Shown here: positions 7,527-15,761 of the stretch, in pieces | Position numbering within the stretch: the first letter of the stretch is position 1 | How the letters are laid out: every line of letters begins with the position of its first letter | Source: an uncultured beta proteobacterium | GTDB lineage: Bacteria; Pseudomonadota; Gammaproteobacteria; Burkholderiales; Burkholderiaceae_C | Direction: 5' to 3' | DNA length: 64,000 nucleotides | Assembly: GCA_903822205.1 (NCBI GenBank) | Contig: CAIJOK010000016.1 | Span: forward strand, 1 to 64,000 | The notes under the pieces: generated by a model | Seen by the model: only the letters and a program-made list of their open reading frames with translations | Told to the model about the DNA's origin: nothing | The model's database searches: none | Position numbers and translations under genes: made by a program

Positions 7527-9083
7527 CTAAGCCGCTTTTGCTGCCCAAGCAAGGTCAAAACTGCGGTTTTGCAGCCATTGTCGTGCTGAATTGTTGACTG
7601 TGAGCGCATTGAGGGAGGTTAACGCATAGGATCCACGCTCAGACCAGCTCATCCCATGGTGCTTTTGACGCTTTGCGGTCACCAGATTATTGGATCGCTC
7701 CACAGGATTACTGGAGTTTGGCAAATTGAGCTTGGCACGCATGGCATAACACGGCATCGATTTTCTGTTGCGTTCAAGGTATCCGATCAGTCGGGTGATT
7801 GCCTTTGCGTTCTTGATATCTGTCGCAGGAATCGTCTCTAAATACGCACGGGCACTGTCAGTCAAGCCGAACCAAATCAGCCTGAGCAGTTGCTTGAGAT
7901 GGCGGTTACGAATTTCCCTGCCATTGCAAGCAAGACTCAAATCTTCCTTGAATTTCTTAACCACATGAAACCAGTCCAGCAGTCATGTCACATGTGAATG
8001 CCATGAAAAGAATGACAGTATGGCATCTTGCAAGCTGCGCTGACCATCCGTGCAGACCTTGATATTGAAACAAAACAATTTGTTATTGAGCATGAATATC
8101 AAGACCTCTATAACGCTACGCCCCGTTAATGTAAAACCCTTGTCATTGTGTTCAACGCGTGCAACAGTGTTTTGCACCATCGGGCGCTTGTCTTTTATTG
8201 CCTCCTTTGCATTATCTGGCAATTCTTTGGTCTCGGTCACGTCTTTTTTTCACGGTGTTCTTTTTGTTCCTTGACTCCGACATCATCGATATAATGATAG
8301 ACACATTTCTCCGCTAGTTCATAGATTTCCTTGGAAGATTCAGCTGTTTTTACTTGCTCCATATCTGTGGCCGAGAATCCTTGTCGGCTCATGGTTTCAT
8401 GTACGCTGCATAGCGCGTTTTGTATCGTCTGCTGTTCAAGATAGACCGGATCCGCTATCTGCCCGATGACAGCACAGTTCGCTTCTGGTACGCCCTGTGG
8501 GTCAAATTTGTGTTCATGCAGTATGCTTTTAGTTTTTTGTCCATAAAATCAATCACATGCAAGCCCTCTGCTTGTGCGCCATCGCGTAGTGTGTTCAATG
8601 GTGTGCCACCGACTTCCTGGTGGCGACTGCGATTAAATACTCGGGTGATTTCACGGTAGCTGCGTTGCGCTGCTCCGACAATCAGTCCGAGTTCCTTGAA
8701 ACCGCTGGTTTGATACCACTGCCTTCCAATGCGAACTGGAAACATATCCAAGCCGTTAAAGTAGGTTTCTTGATTCTCGCCTTTTACGTCGTAAGTCAAA
8801 CAAGTAAACCGGTCAATCTCTCCATCGACTTGGTAATGACTGGCATGTTCTTGAATGCTGCCCGCTCCGAATAGATTCAATTTTTCACAGGCTTTTTTTT
8901 TGAGGCATCTTCAAGATGTTCAGATAGGGCCGTTCGCAATGCAGGATAGGTTGTACTCAGCATTGCGTTTTCTAAACGACTAATGTTGAATTCAGCCTCG
9001 TGGTCAAGGATCATGCTAAATGAGCCGTCTTCCATTCTTTCCGGGTCATTGCCTGAAGTAACGGGGTCTTGCGTATCAAGCAT
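7527..9083 (-). pseudogene. transposase, broken by several frameshifts
   Basis: Four consecutive minus-strand pieces read as one protein when joined: 9083-8877 (N-terminus), 8880-8455, a piece through about 8340-8240 containing YIDDVGVKEQKEHREKK, 8240-7983, and 7964-7527 ending with NPVERSNNLVTAKRQKHHG and MSWSERGSYALTSLNAL. The C-terminal pattern of ISKra4/ISLre2-like transposases is similar, but I cannot assign the family firmly. At least three frame breaks make it non-functional. The DNA is AT-richer than its neighbours. It separates the tRNA from uvrC. Confidence 0.7.
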
Positions 9084-9386
9084 TTCTACATTTCCATTTA
9101 TTTGAAGACCTAATAGATTAGGCCAAAATTAAATTTTGCGAAAATTATTCGCACAGAATTCGTACAGAATTGCATTTTTTGAATCGTATAGGTCGAAAAA
9201 ACTACTGCGCCATTCGCTCCTCTTGTGCGACCATTCACAAACAGGGAGCCAATATCTTTGAGTCTCTTGTCGCGGCCTTCCAGGGTTCTACGCCTCAGCC
9301 GAGCTTCGGTTGAATTTGGTCCGGCTGCATCAGGGGGGGCTGAGTAGTCACAATTTAAGATGTTCTCAATTCAGAAGTTCAATAAA
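9084..9386. other. gene-free junction between two dead insertion sequences
   Basis: About 300 bases with no supported frame. It holds the AT-rich flank of the dead transposase, including a repeated ACAGAATT (9152 region), a GC-rich stretch near 9265-9330, and GGGGGGCTGAGTAGTCAC near 9335-9352, which may be the left end of the IS3-type remnant that follows. Confidence 0.5.
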
Positions 9387-9511
9387 GTGAGCAAGGGAAA
9401 GGCGAAAAGTACACGCAGCAGAGTTCAAAGCCAAGGTTGGCTTGGAGGCATTGCGTGGTGACAAGACCATCCAGCAGATGGGTCAGAAATTTGCGATCCA
9501 CCCGATCCAGG
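9387..9511 (+). pseudogene. IS3-family OrfA remnant
   Basis: From about 9417 the plus strand encodes AEFKAKVGLEALRGDKTIQQ followed by a helix-turn-helix-like stretch ending IHPIQVN, the typical N-terminus of IS3-family OrfA. The first ten or so codons (GTG at 9387, SKGKRRK-like) are in another frame, showing one indel. It is truncated exactly where uvrC begins on the other strand; no OrfB remains. Confidence 0.75.
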
Positions 9512-11545
9512 TCAATGCAACGCACGGTAAATGGCCTCAGCTAAATCGTGCGAGATGCCATCCACCGTGACCAGGTCATCGACACACGCTGCGGCCACGC
9601 CGCGCACACCGCCAAAGCGTTGCAACAGTCGTGCCCTGCGCTTGGGGCCGATGCCCGCAATGTCTTCAAGTTTGCCGCCGCTCATACGCACTCTGGCCCG
9701 CGCAGCCCTCATGCCGGTGATGGCAAACCGGTGCGCCTCGTCGCGTATCTGGGCCACCAGCATCAGGGCCGCAGAGTCTTTGCCCAGAGCAACCTTGGCG
9801 CGTCCGTCGGCAAAAACCAGTTCTTCAAGACCGATGCGACGGCCTTCGCCTTTTTCAACCCCCACGATCAGCGACACGTCAAGCCCCAGTTGCACAAAGA
9901 CCTCTCGCGCTACCGACACCTGACCCTTGCCGCCATCGATCAGCACCAGGTTGGGCAATCGCCCCATGCCCGGGGTGTCTGTGTTTGCATCGGTCGGTGT
10001 CTGTGACAGTTTGCTGTAACGGCGCTGAAGCACCTGGCGCATAGCGGCGTAATCGTCACCCGGGGTGATGTCGGTGACCTTGTAGCGCCGGTACTCGGCA
10101 TTTTGCATTTTGTGGTGGTGAAACACCACGCACGAGGCCTGAGTGGATTCGCCACCCGTGTGCGAAATGTCAAAGCACTCAACCCGCAGCGCGTCCAGCG
10201 ATGCCAAGCTGGCCCCATCCGTCAAACCCAGAGCATCAGCCAGGGCACGGGTGCGCGCCTGTTGCGATCCTTCTTCAGCCAGCAAACGCGCCAATTGCAC
10301 GTCGGCATTGGTTTGGGCCATTTGTAGCCAAACGCGACCATGTTCCCTGGGCTGGTGGGTGGCGCTGATACGCGTACCCGTTTGCTGTGACAGGGTTTGC
10401 AACAGGCCGGCATCCATACAAACACCGGTGATCAACGATGGCGGTGCGGGGACATTCAGGTAATGCTGGGCCACAAAGGCATTCAGGATGCGTGCCTCCA
10501 ATGACGGTACAGGCAAAGGTGCTGGGGCTGCATCAGGCAAGGAGTCTGCGTCTGGACCTGGGTCTTCGGCCAGACTGACAGATTCCAAGACGTGGACCGG
10601 GTAGTAAGGCCGGTCACCCAAATGCCGTCCGCCGCGCACCATGGCCAGCACAACGCAGGCCCTGCCGCCCTGCACCTTGACGGCCAAAATATCGACATCG
10701 CGGTCTGATGCGTGATCGATCGACTGCCGTTGCAGCACGTTGGACAGCGCAGCAATCTGGTTACGCAGCAGGGCCGCCTGCTCAAACGCCAACTGCTGGG
10801 CATGGGCCATCATGCGGGCCTCCAGTTCTGCGATGACCCCATCTGCATCCCCATTCAAAAACCGCTTGGCATCAGCCACGTCGCGGGCATAGGCCGCCTG
10901 TGAAATATGGCCCACGCACGGGCCAGAGCATCGTTTGATCTGGTAGAGCAAACAGGGCCGGGTGCGGTTGGCAAAGACAGAATCTTCACAGGTGCGCAGC
11001 AAAAAGACTTTTTGCATCAGCAAAATAGCTTCTTTGACGGCCCAGACATTGGGGTAAGGGCCAAAGTAGTGGTGTTTTTTGTCCACCGCGCCTCGGTAAT
11101 ACGCCACCCGAGCGAACTGAGTACCGGTTAACCCGCCTGTATCGGACGACGGCACAGCATGGATGGCCGTGATTTTGAGATAAGGATAGCTTTTGTCATC
11201 CCGAAACAAAATGTTGTACTTGGGACTGAGCGTCTTGATCAGGTTGTTTTCAAGCAGCAGGGCCTCAGCCTCTGACCGCACGACGGTGGTCTCCAGTCGG
11301 GCGATCTGGCCCACCATGTGGCCGATACGAGTGCCTGCATGGTTCTTTTGAAAGTAGCTGGACACCCGCTTTTTAAGGTTGATGGCCTTGCCCACATAGA
11401 GCACCTGGCCTGCGGCATCAAAGTACCGATAGACCCCCGGCAAGGCCGGCAGGCTGAGCACATCGCTTTGCAACTGCGCAAGCTCAGTGGCAGTGTGCGC
11501 AATGTCAGAAAGCAAGCCAGCAGGTGGGGAATCAGGATCGGGCAT
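9512..11545 (-). CDS. uvrC: excinuclease ABC subunit C
   Basis: Makes both incisions in nucleotide excision repair with UvrA and UvrB. Order of parts: GIY-YIG nuclease (about residues 33-115, [20 protein letters not shown]), cysteine cluster region with [16 protein letters not shown] motif, the RNase H-like second nuclease with [11 protein letters not shown], and the C-terminal helix-hairpin-helix pair ([19 protein letters not shown]). 677 residues, with an acidic/Pro-rich insert near residues 330-355. In many Burkholderiales pgsA follows; here an IS3 remnant abuts the stop codon, so the original downstream neighbour is lost. Confidence 0.97.
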   Translation of the reverse strand: MPDPDSPPAGLLSDIAHTATELAQLQSDVLSLPALPGVYRYFDAAGQVLYVGKAINLKKRVSSYFQKNHAGTRIGHMVGQIARLETTVVRSEAEALLLENNLIKTLSPKYNILFRDDKSYPYLKITAIHAVPSSDTGGLTGTQFARVAYYRGAVDKKHHYFGPYPNVWAVKEAILLMQKVFLLRTCEDSVFANRTRPCLLYQIKRCSGPCVGHISQAAYARDVADAKRFLNGDADGVIAELEARMMAHAQQLAFEQAALLRNQIAALSNVLQRQSIDHASDRDVDILAVKVQGGRACVVLAMVRGGRHLGDRPYYPVHVLESVSLAEDPGPDADSLPDAAPAPLPVPSLEARILNAFVAQHYLNVPAPPSLITGVCMDAGLLQTLSQQTGTRISATHQPREHGRVWLQMAQTNADVQLARLLAEEGSQQARTRALADALGLTDGASLASLDALRVECFDISHTGGESTQASCVVFHHHKMQNAEYRRYKVTDITPGDDYAAMRQVLQRRYSKLSQTPTDANTDTPGMGRLPNLVLIDGGKGQVSVAREVFVQLGLDVSLIVGVEKGEGRRIGLEELVFADGRAKVALGKDSAALMLVAQIRDEAHRFAITGMRAARARVRMSGGKLEDIAGIGPKRRARLLQRFGGVRGVAAACVDDLVTVDGISHDLAEAIYRALH

Positions 11546-11590
11546 AGGGGCGCGACAAGGGCACAGCCCGTTGTGCCGTCTATCTCTGGG

Positions 11591-13120
11591 TCAGGGTGTA
11601 CCGCGATTGACCCAAAAACCCACGCCTGGCCCCAGCAGCTTGCCCTTGGCGGCAAAGTCAAGATAGCCCTTGCTGGCGATGTAGTCGGCCAGTACCGTGC
11701 CGCCCTGGGCTTCCAGTCTGGGCGCGTAAAAATACCATTTTGACGATGGGGTGTCCCATGCCCATAGCGTGGTTATGTTCAGGGGCACTGTGCCTGATGG
11801 GGTTGATGTGGGGCTCAGCGACTTGTTAAAAGCGCTGGGCGTGATGGGCGTTCCAACCGAGATCAGACTCCAGCCGGGCAACAGAGGAGCTGGTATAACC
11901 TGCCTGACCGGCTGAAACTCAAGGGCCGTCAGGGCCAAGTCAGGGTACATCATATTGCCCGTCTGTAGCAACAAGACTAATGTTTTCAAAGTGGAACCAA
12001 AGTACCCTTCACCTGCGACGCTGAGATTTTGAGCGTAGGCCGCATCGACAAAGGCCTGACTGCCGTCGGTGGCCAGCGCTGCGGCAGAAAAGGGTGCCAC
12101 AAAAGCACTGTTGGTCCATTGGCCGATGGGCGTTCCATCCAGGGTATAGCCATCGACAATTGTTTTCTGGCTGCGTACAAAAGCGGCAACTTTACGGGTT
12201 AAGTCCAAGGCACGAGGCTCGCCATACCGCAGATAGTCCATGGCCAGCCGCCAAGGTGCCCTGACGGCGTTGTACCCATAGTTATAGGCTTGGTCTTTGG
12301 CCGGTTGACCGTCCACCTGACACCAATCAGGCACCAACCCCGTGCTGCTGTGGGCGGCCCGGGCCAAAATGGCATAGCTGGTTTCCAACACTTTGGCCCA
12401 GCGTGCATCACCGGTCACCGCCTGAAAGACGCGAAAATACGCTGGAGCAAAGTACGATGGAGCGGTCACAGTGCCACCCCCCCAGGTGTCTCCAGGTTTG
12501 AGGACGTAGCTGCCAGGCTCAACTTCAAAGTCCATGATGTGACCGATCAGATCGAAAGCCGCCTGACGGTAATTCACGGTGCTGCTACCCCACTGCAAGT
12601 GCGCCAGAACCAGGGCGTATGCAGCGTCCAAGTCGCCGTCGGTTGCGGCCGTATGGTCATCATTTGGGGGGGCACTGACCACCACGCCACGGGCATTGAC
12701 GCGCCACGCCATCAGCCCATTGGCATTGAGGTACTTTTGAAAGTAGGCCCAAAGCCCGTCAAACAAGGCATGATCCCCAAAATGAAGCGCCAGCAACATG
12801 CCGTACCCCACGCCCTCTGAGGTGGTGCAACTGTCCGGTGCATCACCGGTGCGGCACATACCGCCCTGGACGCGCCACAGACCCATATCCCCGCTTGGTA
12901 CAACATAAGTGGCTTTCCAGGCACGGTACGCATCGCAGGCGACGGCATTCGATCGACTGGACGGCAACAAGCCAAAAGGATAGCTGGTGTGGCTCGGGGT
13001 TGCTGCACCGGTGCAAATGACAGGCGTGACCGCTTGCGCCATCGCGGCGACTGGCAAGGCCAACCCTACCCACAGTGCGGCACACACCCCGGTCACACGC
13101 AAGCGACTGTTTATCAACAT
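11591..13120 (-). CDS. secreted glycoside hydrolase family 8 endoglucanase
   Basis: Cleaves beta-1,4 glucans. An N-terminal signal peptide ends near ALPVAAMAQA. GH8 signatures are TSEGVGYGMLLAL (catalytic Glu about residue 102) and ATDGDLDAAYALVLA (catalytic Asp region about 161-163), then PSYFAPAYFRVF and NYGYNAVRAPWRLAMDY. After the catalytic domain (~residue 390) comes a separate ~100-residue domain with PGWSLISVG, LWAWD, KWYFYAPRLE and GPGVGFWVNRG, which I recognise as a module on other secreted betaproteobacterial proteins but cannot name. Not inside a cellulose-synthase operon, so degradation or biofilm trimming are both possible. Start ATG 13120; a TTG six bases upstream is less likely. 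Confidence 0.88.
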   Translation of the reverse strand: MLINSRLRVTGVCAALWVGLALPVAAMAQAVTPVICTGAATPSHTSYPFGLLPSSRSNAVACDAYRAWKATYVVPSGDMGLWRVQGGMCRTGDAPDSCTTSEGVGYGMLLALHFGDHALFDGLWAYFQKYLNANGLMAWRVNARGVVVSAPPNDDHTAATDGDLDAAYALVLAHLQWGSSTVNYRQAAFDLIGHIMDFEVEPGSYVLKPGDTWGGGTVTAPSYFAPAYFRVFQAVTGDARWAKVLETSYAILARAAHSSTGLVPDWCQVDGQPAKDQAYNYGYNAVRAPWRLAMDYLRYGEPRALDLTRKVAAFVRSQKTIVDGYTLDGTPIGQWTNSAFVAPFSAAALATDGSQAFVDAAYAQNLSVAGEGYFGSTLKTLVLLLQTGNMMYPDLALTALEFQPVRQVIPAPLLPGWSLISVGTPITPSAFNKSLSPTSTPSGTVPLNITTLWAWDTPSSKWYFYAPRLEAQGGTVLADYIASKGYLDFAAKGKLLGPGVGFWVNRGTP

Positions 13121-13188
13121 GATCAACTTCTAAAAATAAATAACTTACACAAAATAATTTGAAAATCAGCCACTAATGCACATCGGTA

Positions 13189-13206
13189 TTGCACGAATCG
13201 CTATCA
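13189..13206 (-). repeat. dispersed motif TGATAGC-N6-TGCAA, copy 1
   Basis: On the minus strand the region reads TGATAGCGATTCGTGCAA, about 70-85 bases before the GH8 start. Copies at 36733-36750 and 55799-55816 share the motif, the 6-base spacer length and AT-rich flanks with GTATTTAA/GTTATTTA-like runs. Position in the gap before the gene fits a regulatory or REP-like role. Confidence 0.5.
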
Positions 13207-13284
13207 AATCAGGATTTATTAAGTAGATAACTTAACGTAATAATACAACCGATGTGGGCAAGCCCGCAGCTACATCCGATCCTC

Positions 13285-14748
13285 TTATTTTTTGCCGGCC
13301 CCCAGATACCGCCTGTCAAACCGGTTGGTCACCTCGGTAAAGCCCCTTTGCAGCTTGATGTTGGCACACAAACCACCGCTGGTGGCGTTGATCAATTCAA
13401 ACTCGCCGCCCATCCGCAAGATGGTTTTCTCAACGATGGCCAGCCCCAGTCCGGTGCCGTTGGCGGCCGTTCTGGCAGACTCACCGCGAAAAAATGGCGT
13501 GGTGAGCTGTTTGAGTTGCTCAGGTGGCACACCCACACCGTGGTCACGCACCCGGATGAGTACCACCTTGTTTTGGCTTTTGGCCGAAATGTCAACAAGG
13601 GCCACGCCAGTGTCAGGCGACTTGCCGTAGCGGCCCGCATTTTCAAGCAAGTTGGTGATGATGCGCTGAATCTCGATGGGGTCGGCCATGATGAACAGAT
13701 CGCCCTCGATGGCCTGTTTGAACTTCATGTCGTTTCGCTTGCGAAAACCCTGTAAGCAAATGTCAACGGTCTCGGCAAAAGAAACGAGCTTCAGGCCCAT
13801 ATTGCCCGGACGTGCATAGTCCAAAAATTTTTCGATGATGCCGTCCAACTGGTCGATGTCACTGACCATGTGTTCACGGGCGTTTAGGTCGGCCACGCTG
13901 AGCTCGGTCTCAAGCCGCAGGCGTGCGAGCGGGGTGCGCAGGTCGTGTGAAATTCCGGCAAGCATCACAGCCCTGTCTTGTTCGATCTTGGCCAGCTTTT
14001 GCGTCATGCGGTTAAAACCAATGTTGACTTCGCGAATCTCACTGGTGGTGACAGACTCGTTGAGCGCGCTGGCAGCAAAGTCCCCATCTCGCACCCGGCT
14101 GGCCGCAAAAGACAACTCTTTGAGCGGGCGGTTGATCAGCCGTGCCATCCATGCTGCGCCCAACAGCGACAGCACGGTCGTTGACAGCAGCCAGACCAAC
14201 CAGCTTCTGCCGGTCAGTACCTTAAAGCGGGACAGGTCAGTTTGTAACCAATATTGACGCTCTGCAACGGCAAACCCTACCCACAAACCTTTGACATGGT
14301 TCACACTTTTGGCCACAGGGGTGTTAGGCCCCAGTCTGTGGGCCAATTCGGCGGCAATGTTCAGACTGAGATCGTCCTGGCCCAAAGGCTCAACAACATC
14401 TGACGGACTGCTGGGCGTGATGCGCAACTGCTCTTGTTCGTACAAAGTTTTGAACAGGGACACCAGGGCCGCAGTGTCTGCGTGAAGCACTGCAGCGCGG
14501 CTTAAGCCGACCACAGTAGCAATGTGCCGCGCAGTCTGGATGGCGCGTGGCTCTTGCTCCATCTCATGCAAGGTTTGTATCCACGCCATGGCGCTGCCTA
14601 TCAGCAACAGTGCCAACAAAAAGAATGTTCGCCAAAACAAGTTCAGACCATTGTGCTGGTCGGCCTGGTGGGCGACATCTGGGGCATCTGGAGGATCTGC
14701 GGTCTGGGTCGAATCCGTGACCAGCGGTGGGGGGTTAAGCTTTTCCAT
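13285..14748 (-). CDS. envZ: EnvZ-like sensor histidine kinase
   Basis: Inner-membrane sensor. Two membrane spans (about residues 38-60 and 185-207) flank a ~125-residue periplasmic domain. A HAMP linker, the H-box GISHDLRTPLARLRLETEL, N-box TNLLENAGRYG, and G-boxes DHGVGVPPE and GTGLGLAIVEK follow. The phospho-acceptor motif HDLRTPLARLR is that of the EnvZ group. Its start overlaps the end of the regulator gene by 14 bases, so the two are co-translated. The signal is not known from sequence. Confidence 0.9.
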   Translation of the reverse strand: MEKLNPPPLVTDSTQTADPPDAPDVAHQADQHNGLNLFWRTFFLLALLLIGSAMAWIQTLHEMEQEPRAIQTARHIATVVGLSRAAVLHADTAALVSLFKTLYEQEQLRITPSSPSDVVEPLGQDDLSLNIAAELAHRLGPNTPVAKSVNHVKGLWVGFAVAERQYWLQTDLSRFKVLTGRSWLVWLLSTTVLSLLGAAWMARLINRPLKELSFAASRVRDGDFAASALNESVTTSEIREVNIGFNRMTQKLAKIEQDRAVMLAGISHDLRTPLARLRLETELSVADLNAREHMVSDIDQLDGIIEKFLDYARPGNMGLKLVSFAETVDICLQGFRKRNDMKFKQAIEGDLFIMADPIEIQRIITNLLENAGRYGKSPDTGVALVDISAKSQNKVVLIRVRDHGVGVPPEQLKQLTTPFFRGESARTAANGTGLGLAIVEKTILRMGGEFELINATSGGLCANIKLQRGFTEVTNRFDRRYLGAGKK

Positions 14749-15475
14749 CGGGTATAAAAACGTAGCCTACACCCCAGACGGTTTGAATGTACCGAGGTGA
14801 AGAGGTATCGTCCTCCAGCATTTTTCGCAGACGTGACACCTGCACGTCCAAACTGCGGTCATAAGGCTCAAAACCGCGACCACGCGCAAGCTTAGCCAGT
14901 TTTTCTCGCGACAGAGCTTGTTTTGGATGCCGTACCAGCGCTTTGAGCATGGCAAATTCTCCAGTGGTTAAAGTGAGTTCTTCATGGCCCTTGCGCAGGC
15001 TGCGCTTGCCCATGTCAAACATAAAGGGGCCAAAGACCACAACATCACCGCCGCCCAAGGGCGCACCCGGGACCTCAATAGGGGGGCGACGGCGCAAGAC
15101 AGCGTGAATGCGGGCCAAAAGTTCACGCGGGTTAAAGGGTTTGCCCAGGTAATCGTCAGCACCCACTTCAAGACCCACGATGCGATCGACATCCAAACCC
15201 TTGGCGGTCAGCATGATGATGGGCGTGTGGTTGTTGGCGGCACGCAGACGTTTGCAAACTGACAGGCCGTCTTCTCCGGGCATCATCAGATCCAGCACGA
15301 TCAGATCGATGGGTTCACGCAGCAAAACGCGCGTGAGCGCCTTGCCATCTTCAGCCAGTAGGACATCAAAGCCCTCTTGCGTCAGATAACGTCCGAGCAG
15401 ATCACGAATACGCAAGTCATCGTCTGTCACCAGAATTTTGTCTGTACGGTCACTATGGTCCAAGATAGGGGTCAT
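14735..15475 (-). CDS. ompR: OmpR-like response regulator
   Basis: Receiver domain with acidic pair TDDD, phospho-acceptor in DLIVLDLMMPGEDG, Thr in IIMLTAKG and Lys in GKPFNPREL, followed by a winged-helix domain (LTTGEFAMLKALVRHP, RSLDVQVSRLRKMLE, IQTVWGVGYVF). The start at 15475 gives MTPILDHSDRTDKILVTDDD, the normal OmpR N-terminus; the frame extends 54 codons further upstream through a tandem repeat but that part is not protein-like. Partner of the overlapping kinase gene. Confidence 0.92.
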   Translation of the reverse strand: MTPILDHSDRTDKILVTDDDLRIRDLLGRYLTQEGFDVLLAEDGKALTRVLLREPIDLIVLDLMMPGEDGLSVCKRLRAANNHTPIIMLTAKGLDVDRIVGLEVGADDYLGKPFNPRELLARIHAVLRRRPPIEVPGAPLGGGDVVVFGPFMFDMGKRSLRKGHEELTLTTGEFAMLKALVRHPKQALSREKLAKLARGRGFEPYDRSLDVQVSRLRKMLEDDTSSPRYIQTVWGVGYVFIPDGKA

Positions 15476-15540
15476 ATATGATGGCTGGGATACAGCTACT
15501 GCAAGCTGGTAATGTCGGTCTGGTAGCCCAAAAATCAGGT

Positions 15541-15588
15541 GAGGTGTCAGTTGATGTATCAGTTGAGGTGTCAGTTGATGTGTCAGGT
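15541..15588. repeat. 24-bp tandem repeat, two copies, upstream of ompR
   Basis: GAGGTGTCAGTTGATGTATC plus AGTT is followed at once by a near-identical unit, with partial TGTCAGGTGGCGTGTC continuation. It lies 66-113 bases before the ompR start, where promoter or operator elements would be. Confidence 0.7.
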
Positions 15589-15761
15589 GGCGTGTCCCAA
15601 GGCAGAAATGACACCCCACAATAATGACGGCCACCATTGTGCTGGATATTCAGATGTCCAAAGGCTCTTTTTTGGGCATTATCGACATGATGTTACCTAT
15701 TTTGCACATGGCTACTGATGCGAAAATTACGCTACCAACCCCCTATGACACTGCATGACAC

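Noticed and set aside
13240..13284. Intrinsic terminator after envZ
   Set aside because: A GATGT/ACATC stem around GGGCTTGCCC exists on the minus strand but no T tract follows; possibly a REP-type palindrome.
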